This document shows positions 1-8,260 of a stretch of DNA of 64,000 nucleotides, piece by piece. Under the pieces are notes generated by a model, which was given only the letters and a program-made list of their open reading frames with translations, was not told the origin of the DNA and searched no databases. Made by a program: the position numbers and the translations under genes. Location: NCBI RefSeq assembly GCF_025860405.1, contig NZ_CP063785.1, forward strand, positions 992,001 through 1,056,000, written 5' to 3'. The first letter of the stretch is position 1; every line of letters begins with the position of its first letter. The stretch comes from Tolypothrix sp. PCC 7712. GTDB lineage: Bacteria > Cyanobacteriota > Cyanobacteriia > Cyanobacteriales > Nostocaceae.

Positions 1-1062
1 ATTTAAAAAAGCTCTAATATCTCCATTAAACAGCTTTTTAATTGTTGCTGGCACAATTTGTAAAGCCAAAGGATTACCGTGATAATGCTTTACCAAATCT
101 TTAATATCTTCTGCACAACCAGTTATTCCCCTCGCAGTCAAAATTTCTGTTGCTGACTCCAAACCTCCCAACTCCCAAACCCGCACAGGTAAACTTTCCC
201 CCGCTAATCGTCGCACTTCTAGAAACTGTTCACGACTAGTTAACAGCAAACAACTTTGATGCTGTGATTCTCCCACCTGGCGAAATAACTCACCATAACC
301 TGCATATCCTTGGAGATAGCAACCCGTAGAAGCACCACCTTGCAAAATTGATTCCCCATTATCGAGGATTAGCAAACAACGGGAAGTATTTAAATATTCG
401 ATAAGTCGCGTGATTTTTTCCCCTAAACTTTCCGGTAAATCAACTTCTTGCTGCGGGGAAAGAAACCGCACCACATCCGCAATGATTTTTTCTACCGTCG
501 GTGCTTCTCGCAGACTGCGCCAAATAATGTAGTCAAATTCCCCACTTACCTCCTCCGCTAATTTTTTCGCCAAAGCAGTTTTACCCACACCACCCATCGC
601 CAAAATACTCACCAGGCGACATTTATCGTTAATTAGCCATTGTTTTAATTGGGTTCGTTCTATACTTCTATCGTAGAAAATTGGTATATTCGGCGCACCA
701 TCCCAGTCATACTGAGAAATCGGTGATGATTCATCTGTCTTTTTCGCGCTTTCAACTTCATCCTCAGTCTCAACAACCTCCTCCCAGTCTAGGTTCAGAA
801 CTTGGCAAAAAGCCTTGAAATATACAGGTTTAACTGGTTTACCCCATAGAAAGCGTTTCCAAGTCCCAATCGACACAGTTGCAGGAACAAGATTTTTACC
901 ATTTTTCACTGGCGCTATAAAATTACTTGCCTCTTCCAGCCATTCTTCTCGGTCAATGGCTATTTCTCGTGAATTCCGCGCTTGTCTGATTTGCTTTAGC
1001 CCTGTTGGGGATGATTTTAAGCTCCGCATTGTTACTGATTGTTGTTGTGGTTTCAAGTACAT
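1..1062 (-). CDS. NB-ARC (STAND-class) ATPase, 3' end outside window
   Basis: This is a signal-transducing STAND NTPase; in cyanobacteria such proteins usually carry WD40 or TPR sensor repeats at the C-terminus, which lie beyond the window and cannot be seen. The 354 visible residues, read from the minus strand, show a soluble N-terminal domain (about 12-100, with WKRFLWGKP and YFKAFCQVLNLDW, typical of cyanobacterial NB-ARC proteins), then the NB-ARC core: P-loop GGVGKTAL (about 157-164), Walker B LLILDN (230-235), LLLTSRE (272-278) and the GNPLAL (GLPLA-like) motif (329-334). The start is the ATG at 1062, because an in-frame stop lies immediately upstream; Met12 is an alternative. The Tn7-like element begins 98 bp upstream of the start, so the native promoter may be separated or altered. 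A role in signalling, programmed death or defence is plausible by family; the specific trigger is unknown. Confidence 0.85.
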   Translation of the reverse strand, partial: MYLKPQQQSVTMRSLKSSPTGLKQIRQARNSREIAIDREEWLEEASNFIAPVKNGKNLVPATVSIGTWKRFLWGKPVKPVYFKAFCQVLNLDWEEVVETEDEVESAKKTDESSPISQYDWDGAPNIPIFYDRSIERTQLKQWLINDKCRLVSILAMGGVGKTALAKKLAEEVSGEFDYIIWRSLREAPTVEKIIADVVRFLSPQQEVDLPESLGEKITRLIEYLNTSRCLLILDNGESILQGGASTGCYLQGYAGYGELFRQVGESQHQSCLLLTSREQFLEVRRLAGESLPVRVWELGGLESATEILTARGITGCAEDIKDLVKHYHGNPLALQIVPATIKKLFNGDIRAFLN

Positions 1063-1154
1063 TTACGGAACACTACACAGTGGGGTGTAACTGATCCGGA
1101 ATTGTGCTTGCGACTTTTCAGTAACTTCATGGATGATGGTGATGTGAAAAGATA

Positions 1155-1159
1155 CAGAG
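1155..1159. repeat. Target-site duplication, left copy (CAGAG)
   Basis: Five bases directly abutting the left end of the Tn7-like element, identical to 7107-7111 at the right end. Confidence 0.92.
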
Positions 1160-1183
1160 TGTCGGTGGAAGGATAATATTGCC
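1160..1183. repeat. Tn7-like left terminal inverted repeat
   Basis: 24 bp starting TGTCGGTGG and ending AATATTGCC; it is the exact reverse complement of 7083-7106. The inner half contains the first of the probable TnsB-binding repeats. Confidence 0.92.
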
Positions 1184-1313
1184 AAAAATGTCACCATAAT
1201 ATTGCCACGACAAAGCTCAAAACATTTATTCTGTCGTTAATCACTGATGCCAAAAATTTGGCAATTGGAATGATAATACTGCCGAAAACTAAAAATGGAA
1301 CAATAAGCGTGCC
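1171..1313. promoter_or_regulatory. Probable TnsB-binding repeats, left end
   Basis: Four related sequences in the same orientation: GGATAATATTGCC (1171-1183), CCATAATATTGCC (1194-1206), TGATAATACTGCC (1271-1283) and a weaker AACAATAAGCGTGCC (1299-1313). By analogy with Tn7 these are transposase binding sites; the assignment is inferred from repetition and position. Confidence 0.65.
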
Positions 1314-1505
1314 AAAATTGTTAAATTAGATGACTCGTTCAAAACGCTTTTGTAGCTAGAGGTACAATTAATAACACATCAGATCCCGTGCAATGGCTTG
1401 AGTCATCATCGGCTACTGTTTCTCGCAATTAATTAGTGTTTGCTACTTCTGACGTGCCATTGTTATAGACTGCATGTCTAACTCAAGTTTCAGGGAGTAA
1501 GAAAA

Positions 1506-4238
1506 ATGCTCACCGATTACGAGTTTAAAAAATGGTGTAGCGACCAAAAATTATCAAAATTATCAATCTTAACTCTTACGGATATTCGGTCTAGTGAGCC
1601 AGCGCGACGAGTTGGGGGTGGAAGAAAGAATGTTTCAGGTTTTTATCCCAGCAAAAAGAATCAAAAAAGCATTCAATTTGAGTCTCATAAAGTCGAGCTT
1701 CCCTTTATTTATGAACTAGAGCATGATGAGTCGGTTCTGGAATATTACGACCAACCTCCGGCATTTAAAATAAATTACCAGTCCAAGTCGGGAAGAAATC
1801 TTGGATTTTTCTATACCCCGGACTTTTTCGTTATCAGAGCTTCGAGCGCTGGGTGGGTAGAGTGTAAAACAGAAAAAGAATTACAAAAGTTGCTTGTCAA
1901 ACAGCCTCATCGTTACAGCTTTAATAGTGATGGTTGTTGGTTATCACCACCTGCTTTATCGTATGCCGCACAATTTGGATTTGATTTTCAAATTTTTTCA
2001 GATGCTAAAATTAATTGGATTTTATACCGCAATCTAACATTTTTAGAAGATTATTATCGTGCTATTGATGAATCCAAAAATCTGAGGGATAGGTCAGACG
2101 AGTTAATTGAAAATATTGTTCGTTCCCAACCAGGGATAACGCTGAATCAATTGCTTGACAATAAGTTAGGAATTAGCGCCGACTCGATTTATTTTTTAAT
2201 TGCTAGCGAGCAGATTTATATAGATTTAGGGGCGTGCTTACTAGTTGAGCCAGAACAATGCCAAGTTTTTTGTGACCGAGAGTATGCTTCTTCCCATAAA
2301 TCGATATTTTTGTCATTGCGAAGTGCAGATACAATAACTCTTCCAGTCATAAATTTAGTTCCCAAAGAACAAATAAACTGGAATGGTCAAATCTATACAT
2401 TGATAAAAGTTGGTCATACACAAATTACTCTGCGCTCTGAATTAGGAGAGTTGATTGACTTACCAGTTACCGAACTAGAGAGTAAAATTCGGCTGGGTCA
2501 AATAACAGTTAATAAACAGATGTATGCTGGCAGTAACCCCGACGAATTAAATTCAATATTAAGGGGTGCAAGCCAAAAAGATTTAGAAGATGCTAACCGA
2601 CGTTACAGAAGTATTGAACCAATATTGTTAGGTCAAAAAATAGAAAATCCAACAGTCCCAGAACGCACTTTAAGGGATTGGCTAGCCAAATATAAACAGG
2701 CTCAACAACAGTACGGCTACGGCTATATTGGGCTTTTAAATCACTCCCATAAAAAAGGGAACCGCAACCGGAAGTTACCCGAACAAATCTTAGAATTAAT
2801 CAATGAATTTATTACGCAAAGCTACGAAACCCACAAACAAAAACGCAAGTACGAGGTATATGGAGCTTTTTGTAATGCTTGCGTCAATGCAGACATTCCA
2901 GACGACCAAATTCCTAGCTATAAAACATTTATTAGCGAGATAAAAAAGCGTAGTGGTTGGCAGCAAACTTGTAGCAGAGAAGGACATAGAGCTGCTTACC
3001 CACAACAATCGTTTTACTGGGAATTAGAGCTAACAACACCAAAACACGGAGATAGGTCTTTAGAGGTTTGTCATATTGACCACACAAAATTGGACATAGA
3101 GCTACGATGTTCACATACAAACCAAGTACTTGGCAGACCTTGGGCTACATTTCTGGTAGACGCTTACAGCAGAAGAATATTAGCAGTTTATTTAACTTTT
3201 GACCCTCCGAGTTACCGCAGTTGCATGATGGTACTGCGGATTTGTGTAATGCGCTACTCACGTTTGCCCCAAATCATAGTCACAGACAACGGTAAAGAAT
3301 TCCACAGTACCTACTTCGAGAGCTTGTTAGCTCTGTTTGAATGCACGCTCAAACACCGTCCCCCTGCTGCATCCCGATTTAGTGGCGTTTGCGAGCGTTT
3401 ATTTGGAACAGCTAACACTCAATTTGTTTATAACTTAGCTGGTAACACGCAGATTACCAAAAAAGTCAGGTTGATGACCAAAACAGTCAACCCTAAAAAT
3501 CTAGCAATTTGGACTCTTGGGTTATTGTATCTGTATCTTTGCGAATGGGCTTACTCAGAATATGACACAACAGAACATCCAGCTTTAGGGATGTCTCCTT
3601 CTGACGCATTTAATCAAGGTATGGCAAAGTATGGATTAAGAACTCACCGACTCATACCCTGGGACGAAAACTTGAGAATTTTAACTTTACCAACAACACA
3701 ATCACAGAAAGTAAAAGTTCACCCAGTCCAAGGGATACAAATTCGAGGAATTCATTACTGGAATTCGGCTTTCCGCGACCCTAGTATTCACAAAACGTAT
3801 GTGGCAATAAGATACGACCCATTTGATATTGGGATTGCTTATGCCTATGTTCGTGGTCAGTGGATTGAATGTATTAGCGAATATTATGCAGCTTTTAAAG
3901 GGCGTTCAGAAAAAGAGATTTGGCTGGCAACAACTGAGTTGCAAAAACGTAAAACCAATCATCATCAAGAATTTAAAGTTCGAGCCAAAAAATTAGCAGA
4001 ATTTCTTTCATCAGCAGAAGCAGAAGAGGTTTTACTTGCACAACGTCTCCGAGATAATCAAGGAAAAGAAGTATTTAAACTCATTGAGTGTGAAAGAAAT
4101 AAAATTCAATTTCATGAATCATTAAATTTGATAGAAACAGTAGCTTTTGAGTCAAGTGAAAATCACAATTCAGAATCAGTTCAAGTAGAAAGCGTTACTC
4201 AAATACCTACTAAACTCCAAATTTTTGATTCTTATTAA
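1506..4238 (+). CDS. tnsAB: TnsA-TnsB fusion transposase
   Basis: Heteromeric Tn7-type transposase in one 910-residue chain. The N-terminal part (about 1-190) is a TnsA-like PD-(D/E)xK endonuclease that nicks the 5' ends; the candidate catalytic residues are E59 or E70, D106 (YTPDFF) and E119-x-K121 (GWVECKTE). The C-terminal part is TnsB-like: helix-turn-helix DNA-binding segments (about 360-480) precede an RNase H-fold DDE integrase core with D525 (CHIDHTKLD), D594 (IVTDNGKEF) and E630 (SGVCERLFG), which joins the 3' ends. All key residues are present, so it should be active. An AGGGAG site lies about 8 bp upstream of the ATG. tnsC follows after 2 bp. Natural TnsAB fusions are known in cyanobacterial Tn7-like elements, including some type I-B CASTs. 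Confidence 0.92.
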   Translation: MLTDYEFKKWCSDQKLSKLSILTLTDIRSSEPARRVGGGRKNVSGFYPSKKNQKSIQFESHKVELPFIYELEHDESVLEYYDQPPAFKINYQSKSGRNLGFFYTPDFFVIRASSAGWVECKTEKELQKLLVKQPHRYSFNSDGCWLSPPALSYAAQFGFDFQIFSDAKINWILYRNLTFLEDYYRAIDESKNLRDRSDELIENIVRSQPGITLNQLLDNKLGISADSIYFLIASEQIYIDLGACLLVEPEQCQVFCDREYASSHKSIFLSLRSADTITLPVINLVPKEQINWNGQIYTLIKVGHTQITLRSELGELIDLPVTELESKIRLGQITVNKQMYAGSNPDELNSILRGASQKDLEDANRRYRSIEPILLGQKIENPTVPERTLRDWLAKYKQAQQQYGYGYIGLLNHSHKKGNRNRKLPEQILELINEFITQSYETHKQKRKYEVYGAFCNACVNADIPDDQIPSYKTFISEIKKRSGWQQTCSREGHRAAYPQQSFYWELELTTPKHGDRSLEVCHIDHTKLDIELRCSHTNQVLGRPWATFLVDAYSRRILAVYLTFDPPSYRSCMMVLRICVMRYSRLPQIIVTDNGKEFHSTYFESLLALFECTLKHRPPAASRFSGVCERLFGTANTQFVYNLAGNTQITKKVRLMTKTVNPKNLAIWTLGLLYLYLCEWAYSEYDTTEHPALGMSPSDAFNQGMAKYGLRTHRLIPWDENLRILTLPTTQSQKVKVHPVQGIQIRGIHYWNSAFRDPSIHKTYVAIRYDPFDIGIAYAYVRGQWIECISEYYAAFKGRSEKEIWLATTELQKRKTNHHQEFKVRAKKLAEFLSSAEAEEVLLAQRLRDNQGKEVFKLIECERNKIQFHESLNLIETVAFESSENHNSESVQVESVTQIPTKLQIFDSY

Positions 4239-4240
4239 TC

Positions 4241-5410
4241 ATGTCTAATCAAAAGCATTTTCCCACAGCATTACTGACACAATCAACGACGGAAAAGCTA
4301 TTGTACTTCGACAATTATACAATGGCACACCCTCGGCTAGAAGAAGCCTTCAATTTTCTCAAACTGGCGGTTAGTAATTCTTCGGAATCACGAATTATCT
4401 TTATTTATGGTCCAACAGGGGTTGGCAAAACTACCCTACGTTTACTAATTGAAAAGTGGTTAGTTGAGTCGAATTTACCGCAACTCGAAATTGACCCAGG
4501 TTGCTTACCATTCGCATCAGTTGAGGCAGTGGTTCAAAAATCAGGGGTATTTAACTCGAAAGACCATATTAAGCGCTGCTTATTTGCCCTTAATGAACCA
4601 TTAATTGAACATAAGATAGACTACGGCACACGAGGTATTTATCGGAACAATTCGGGGCAAATTGTGATTGAGTCAAAAGTTATTGAAACAGATTTAGGAT
4701 GGGCGTTAGAGCAAGCTCTTAAACATCGCAAACCCAAAATATTTTTTATTGATGAAGCTCATCATATGCTAATGGTAGCCTCTGGACGCAAGCTAACAGA
4801 TTTACCTGAAGCTATAAAGTCATTAGCTAACAGAACTGGAGTTGTACATGGTCTAGTAGGCACATACGAATTATTGACCCTACATGATGTTGGCGACCAG
4901 TTAAGCCGACGTAGTGTTTACTTACATTTTCCCCGTTACCATGCTGATATAGAACAAGACAGAGAAGTATTCCAAAGTGTGGTTTGGGGTTTTCAACTAA
5001 GGATGCCATTACAGCAAGAGCCTGATTTAGTATCACATTGGGATTACTGTTATGAGCGAAGTTTGGGTTGTGTAGGCATTCTTAAAAACTGGTTTCAGAA
5101 CGCATTGTTCGATGCAATTAATGAAGGATCTGACTCTGTTGAGCTTAAACATCTAGAACGTCGCGCCTTATCGGTTGCCCAATGTCGAAACATCCTCAAA
5201 AAAATTAAAGAAGGAGAGAATAATCAGGCACAAATTGAGGGAGAAGTTCAGCAACTGCGTGCGGAATTGGGCTTACCAATAAAATCTGCGCTAATTGATA
5301 ACGACATTAAACAAGTTGAGATTCAACCACAACAGAGTAACTCAACTTTGAGAAAAGTGCAGTCTAAAGTCGGACAACCATTACCTAAGCGTCGTCAAGT
5401 AGGAACTTGA
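4241..5410 (+). CDS. tnsC: TnsC-like AAA+ transposition regulator
   Basis: AAA+ ATPase of 389 residues that in Tn7 links the target-selection protein to the TnsAB transposase and polymerises on target DNA. Walker A is GPTGVGKT (57-64) and Walker B is KIFFIDEAHH (166-175), the DEAH form usual for TnsC/TniB proteins. The C-terminal tail from about residue 325 is glutamine-rich and basic (ending LPKRRQVGT), plausibly contacting TnsAB. It starts 2 bp after tnsAB and ends 5 bp before the tniQ ATG, so the three genes are translationally close and almost surely co-transcribed. Confidence 0.9.
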   Translation: MSNQKHFPTALLTQSTTEKLLYFDNYTMAHPRLEEAFNFLKLAVSNSSESRIIFIYGPTGVGKTTLRLLIEKWLVESNLPQLEIDPGCLPFASVEAVVQKSGVFNSKDHIKRCLFALNEPLIEHKIDYGTRGIYRNNSGQIVIESKVIETDLGWALEQALKHRKPKIFFIDEAHHMLMVASGRKLTDLPEAIKSLANRTGVVHGLVGTYELLTLHDVGDQLSRRSVYLHFPRYHADIEQDREVFQSVVWGFQLRMPLQQEPDLVSHWDYCYERSLGCVGILKNWFQNALFDAINEGSDSVELKHLERRALSVAQCRNILKKIKEGENNQAQIEGEVQQLRAELGLPIKSALIDNDIKQVEIQPQQSNSTLRKVQSKVGQPLPKRRQVGT

Positions 5411-5415
5411 GTGAT

Positions 5416-6996
5416 ATGTCCACATTAACCCTAAAACTTTACCCATCGTGGGATACGCAAAAATCTCCGATTCCACCAAGAAGCCGTTTGTATAATCTAG
5501 AGCCAATTGGTATAGGGACTCCTTATGTAGAAAGTTTAACAAGCTATGTCATTAGACTAGCTGAACAACATTGCATCACTACTAGAAGGCTACTGATAAA
5601 GGAAATTGCCCCATTTATGGGTAGAGAACCGAAATTATCAAACTTAAGAAATGAAAGAAATGAAAGTATCGGCAAAATACTTGGAGTTAATAGAGATAGA
5701 ACAGCAACTAATGGAACGGGCTTAATGGCAACTAATTTAGTACGTGCAATGTCCATCCTGACGAAACGAACAGACTTATATTTTCTTACCCTTAGACCTT
5801 GGGAAAAGGTGCTTTCTAAAAGGGATTTACTTCGCCATGAGCGTGTTTGGTGTCCTTCTTGTTACCAAGAATGGCGTGATACTAACAAAAGTATTTATGA
5901 GCCACTTCTTTGGTGTATTAATGTAGTTCAGATTTGTCCAATCCACCACCATCCTTTTTTATCAGTGTGTCCCCATTGTTTGAATCAACAACTTGTACTT
6001 TCTGGTGATTCTCAGACCGGACACTGTAATAAATGCGGTAAATGGCTGGGGAGTTACCGATACAAAAGTGGTGGAGTCAACCAAATGAAAAAAGCGGATG
6101 AAATTGCTTGGCAACTTTATGTGAATCACGAATTGGGAGAATTAATCGCATCTGCACCCACTATCATATCTCCGATTGATTCAAATCGGATTAGTCAGAC
6201 AATTTCTAATTTTATTAATCAAGCATTTCAATCAAATCAAGCTGCTTTATCTCGCGCTATTTCAGTAAATCAAGCAACAATTGGTTCATGGTGTAAAGGA
6301 AAAGTAATACCTCAAATAGATAAACTTTTGCTACTAAGTCATCAGATGAGAATCAAATTGCTTGATTTTTTAACAACAGATATTTTATTTTTTGATAATA
6401 TTGCTTGTGGCTCATCAACAAATCAAGCCGAACAACCAAGAAAGTCCTATAAAAGAATCAATTCCGAGAGAAAGCAAGTTTTAAATATAGTTCTTCAAGA
6501 AGTAATTAATGAGTACCCACCACCTTCTTTAGAAGATGTCGCGTTTCGTCTAAAACATTATCCGCTTTGTTTACAGAATCATTTTCCCGAATTATGTCAA
6601 ATAATAAAAGTTAGACACGCTGATTATAAAAGCGTGAGTAGACAGCAAAAAATTCAACCTATTCTCGAATTAGCACTTCAAGAATTTCCACCTCCTTCAT
6701 TCCTAGAAATTTCTCGACGACTAGGTTACAAAAATAACAGCTATTTATACAGATATTTTCCTGAACTTTCTCGTTCTATCTCCAAGCGTTACCAAGAATA
6801 CAATAATGCAATTGGTAAGAAAAAAAGAGAACTTGTATGCCAAGAAATACAAAATGTTGCTCAATTGCTTCATTCACAAGGACAAAAACCTACACAACGT
6901 CGGGTTACTCAACTTCTTACCAAGCCGGGAGTGATGCGTAACCTTTGGGTGAGGTCTTACTTACGTGAAATTCGGCAGTCTCTTGGCTATGATTAA
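5416..6996 (+). CDS. tniQ: TniQ/TnsD-family target-selection protein
   Basis: The target selector of the element. The 526-residue protein opens with a TniQ domain: an N-terminal YVESLTSYVIRLAE motif, then cysteine/histidine pairs of zinc fingers (CPSC at about 146-149, CPIHHHPFLSVCPHC, then CNKCG). A long C-terminal half contains HTH-like repeats (two copies of an EYPPPSLEDVAFRL / EFPPPSFLEISRRL segment) as in TnsD proteins that read a fixed DNA site. The ATG at 5416 is preferred over an in-frame TTG at 5407, because AGGAA at 5401-5405 is spaced correctly only for 5416. The length favours a sequence-specific TnsD-type protein rather than the short TniQ of CRISPR-guided elements; the recognised site is unknown. 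Confidence 0.87.
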   Translation: MSTLTLKLYPSWDTQKSPIPPRSRLYNLEPIGIGTPYVESLTSYVIRLAEQHCITTRRLLIKEIAPFMGREPKLSNLRNERNESIGKILGVNRDRTATNGTGLMATNLVRAMSILTKRTDLYFLTLRPWEKVLSKRDLLRHERVWCPSCYQEWRDTNKSIYEPLLWCINVVQICPIHHHPFLSVCPHCLNQQLVLSGDSQTGHCNKCGKWLGSYRYKSGGVNQMKKADEIAWQLYVNHELGELIASAPTIISPIDSNRISQTISNFINQAFQSNQAALSRAISVNQATIGSWCKGKVIPQIDKLLLLSHQMRIKLLDFLTTDILFFDNIACGSSTNQAEQPRKSYKRINSERKQVLNIVLQEVINEYPPPSLEDVAFRLKHYPLCLQNHFPELCQIIKVRHADYKSVSRQQKIQPILELALQEFPPPSFLEISRRLGYKNNSYLYRYFPELSRSISKRYQEYNNAIGKKKRELVCQEIQNVAQLLHSQGQKPTQRRVTQLLTKPGVMRNLWVRSYLREIRQSLGYD

Positions 6997-7036
6997 CACA
7001 TTTGGCAACTGAGTACAACCTATGCTTAGGATTAGA

Positions 7037-7095
7037 AGTATAATTTTGCCGAAGTTAATTGGAAGCATAAGCAAGCCATTCCGGCAATATTATCC
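7037..7095. promoter_or_regulatory. Probable TnsB-binding repeats, right end
   Basis: AGTATAATTTTGCC (7037-7050) and GGAAGCATAAGCAAGCC (7061-7077) lie in the same orientation as the left-end repeats, followed by the inverted terminal copy (7083-7095). The two inner copies are more degenerate than those at the left, so ends are asymmetric as in Tn7. Function inferred. Confidence 0.5.
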
Positions 7096-7106
7096 TTCCA
7101 CCGACA
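7083..7106. repeat. Tn7-like right terminal inverted repeat
   Basis: 24 bp ending TCCACCGACA; exact reverse complement of the left end at 1160-1183. Confidence 0.92.
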
Positions 7107-7111
7107 CAGAG
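7107..7111. repeat. Target-site duplication, right copy (CAGAG)
   Basis: Five bases directly abutting the right end of the Tn7-like element, identical to 1155-1159. Confidence 0.92.
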
Positions 7112-7176
7112 TGATTTGTAAAGGGTGTAGCCCCTGGTGACAGCTTCGCTATATCTACGCCAATAGGAGTGAAACA

Positions 7177-7911
7177 ATGCTACTAGATTGGTTAGTTAAT
7201 GGCTTACCAGAATTTTCAAAGCCGAAAGATGAAAACAGTAACAAAATAATTGGTGATTTCCAAAAACTATTACCACGTATTATGGGTATATCAGAAGTAA
7301 TTGATAGCATAAATTACGATGAAACTATCAAATATTTTAAATTAGAGCGACCATCTGATAAAAGAGTTCAAAAAGGTGTAATTATTCGCCAAAATCATTA
7401 TCAGGGTACTTTGCTAATAGCACAACTCTTCTTGGATAAAAATGATCGGATAGTTTTGCGCTCAGATGGAACTCCCTATGGAAAAAAGTTAGTACTTGAA
7501 AGATTAGATGCAAAATTAGATAAGTCTTTCGGTACTTATGACTTAATTTTTGTGGAATTAGAAAGTAATAAATCGCAAATCTATGAGTTAAGTCAATCGA
7601 TATTTTCTCATTTCAGTCAACAATTACAAGAAATTGTGACAGTACCGGATATCTTACCTGTAATGACTTATGAATCAGCCATTAGGTATTTTGTTACAGA
7701 ACGTCCAGAAGATACAACCATAGAAAAAGGAGCTATTCTTCGTCAACCTCATTCACGAGGTCAACTTATAATCCAGGTTTTTTTAAACAATGATAATAAG
7801 TTAGTTTATCGTCATGATAGAAAACCTTATGGTCGTCAGATAATATCTAAAGAATTAGATGACGAACTATTAGAAGCTTTTGATGGCAAAAATATCATTA
7901 TTGTGGAGTAA
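7177..7911 (+). CDS. Uncharacterised protein with two copies of an ~80-residue domain
   Basis: I do not recognise a named family. The 244-residue soluble protein consists of a short leader (1-45) and two clear copies of one domain (about 46-128 and 164-243). Shared features in order: YxxxIxYFxxERPxD, KGxIxRQxH, QxFLDxxxxxV, RxDGxPYGxx and a closing acidic IIxVE. The periodic strand-like pattern suggests a compact beta-rich fold. There is no signal peptide or membrane segment. An AGGAG ribosome site (7165-7169) precedes the ATG by 7 bp. It is the first gene of a six-gene co-directional cluster that includes a AAA ATPase, and its first codon lies 65 bp from the Tn7-like right end. It could be an adaptor or ligand-binding subunit, but this is a guess. 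Confidence 0.75.
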   Translation: MLLDWLVNGLPEFSKPKDENSNKIIGDFQKLLPRIMGISEVIDSINYDETIKYFKLERPSDKRVQKGVIIRQNHYQGTLLIAQLFLDKNDRIVLRSDGTPYGKKLVLERLDAKLDKSFGTYDLIFVELESNKSQIYELSQSIFSHFSQQLQEIVTVPDILPVMTYESAIRYFVTERPEDTTIEKGAILRQPHSRGQLIIQVFLNNDNKLVYRHDRKPYGRQIISKELDDELLEAFDGKNIIIVE

Positions 7912-7918
7912 ATATATT

Positions 7919-8233
7919 ATGGATCCATTTACTATATTTATTTTAGGTTCCGCACTATTAGGAGTAGGAGCAGGAATTGCGATATTTGTTGCTATCTTAA
8001 CTTTTTCAATACTTACTGAATGGTTTCAAGAACACGAAGCTATTGCGACTAAAGAAGAGAATATAGCTGTGACAGTAGAAAATGCAATTGAAAATGGAAA
8101 AGCAACTACTGTACAAGGTATTTTTAATAAAAATAAGAAGGAGTTCGTTCAAAAACGTGTAATAGAGCATAACAAAGTTGACCAAGAGGTACGCGATCTT
8201 CATCGAAATAGTAAGGTTGTAATTTGGCAGTAA
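7919..8233 (+). CDS. Small single-pass membrane protein
   Basis: A 104-residue protein of unknown function. Residues about 5-33 form one long glycine- and isoleucine-rich membrane span (FILGSALLGVGAGIAIFVAI), and the rest is a charged, probably helical cytoplasmic tail rich in Glu, Lys and Asn. The start chosen is the ATG at 7919, 7 bp after the stop of the preceding gene, because it places the membrane span at the N-terminus; an in-frame upstream ATG at 7880 would overlap the previous gene. GGAG at 7904-7907 may serve as ribosome site. Its place directly before the AAA ATPase gene suggests a membrane anchor or partner for it. Confidence 0.65.
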   Translation: MDPFTIFILGSALLGVGAGIAIFVAILTFSILTEWFQEHEAIATKEENIAVTVENAIENGKATTVQGIFNKNKKEFVQKRVIEHNKVDQEVRDLHRNSKVVIWQ

Positions 8234-8260
8234 AGTAATACATTCATTATTGATTAACAA

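Larger units (their letters stand above)
1063..1505. other. Non-coding stretch: NB-ARC 5' region and transposon left end
   Basis: 1063-1154 is the remaining upstream region of the NB-ARC gene. 1155-1159 is the left copy of the target duplication, and from 1160 the sequence is transposon left end with several TAATATTGCC-like repeats. 1320-1505 is the leader of the tnsAB gene, ending in an AGGGAG ribosome binding site at about 1492-1497. No tRNA, CRISPR repeat or other gene was seen here. Confidence 0.7.
1160..7106 (+). mobile_element. Compact Tn7-like transposon (TnsAB-TnsC-TniQ)
   Basis: A complete 5.9-kb Tn7-like element. Both ends begin with TGTCGGTG and form a perfect 24-bp terminal inverted repeat (1160-1183 against 7083-7106). 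The direct repeat CAGAG flanks it at 1155-1159 and 7107-7111, matching the 5-bp duplication known for Tn7. It encodes a TnsA-TnsB fusion, TnsC and a TnsD/TniQ-type protein in one direction. The distance from TniQ stop to right end is only 110 bp, so there is no cargo and no CRISPR-Cas component, unlike most Tn7-like and CAST elements. Intact genes, perfect ends and an intact duplication suggest recent insertion (inference). Confidence 0.93.

Noticed and set aside
815..1090. Plus-strand reading frame of 91 codons opposite the NB-ARC gene
   Set aside because: It lies antisense to a clearly conserved NB-ARC coding region and its translation has no recognisable features.
1160..1505. Possible CRISPR repeats or guide RNA in the transposon left end
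   Set aside because: The repeats here are short TAATATTGCC-like sites without regular 30-40 bp spacers, and no cas gene is present, so they fit transposase sites instead.
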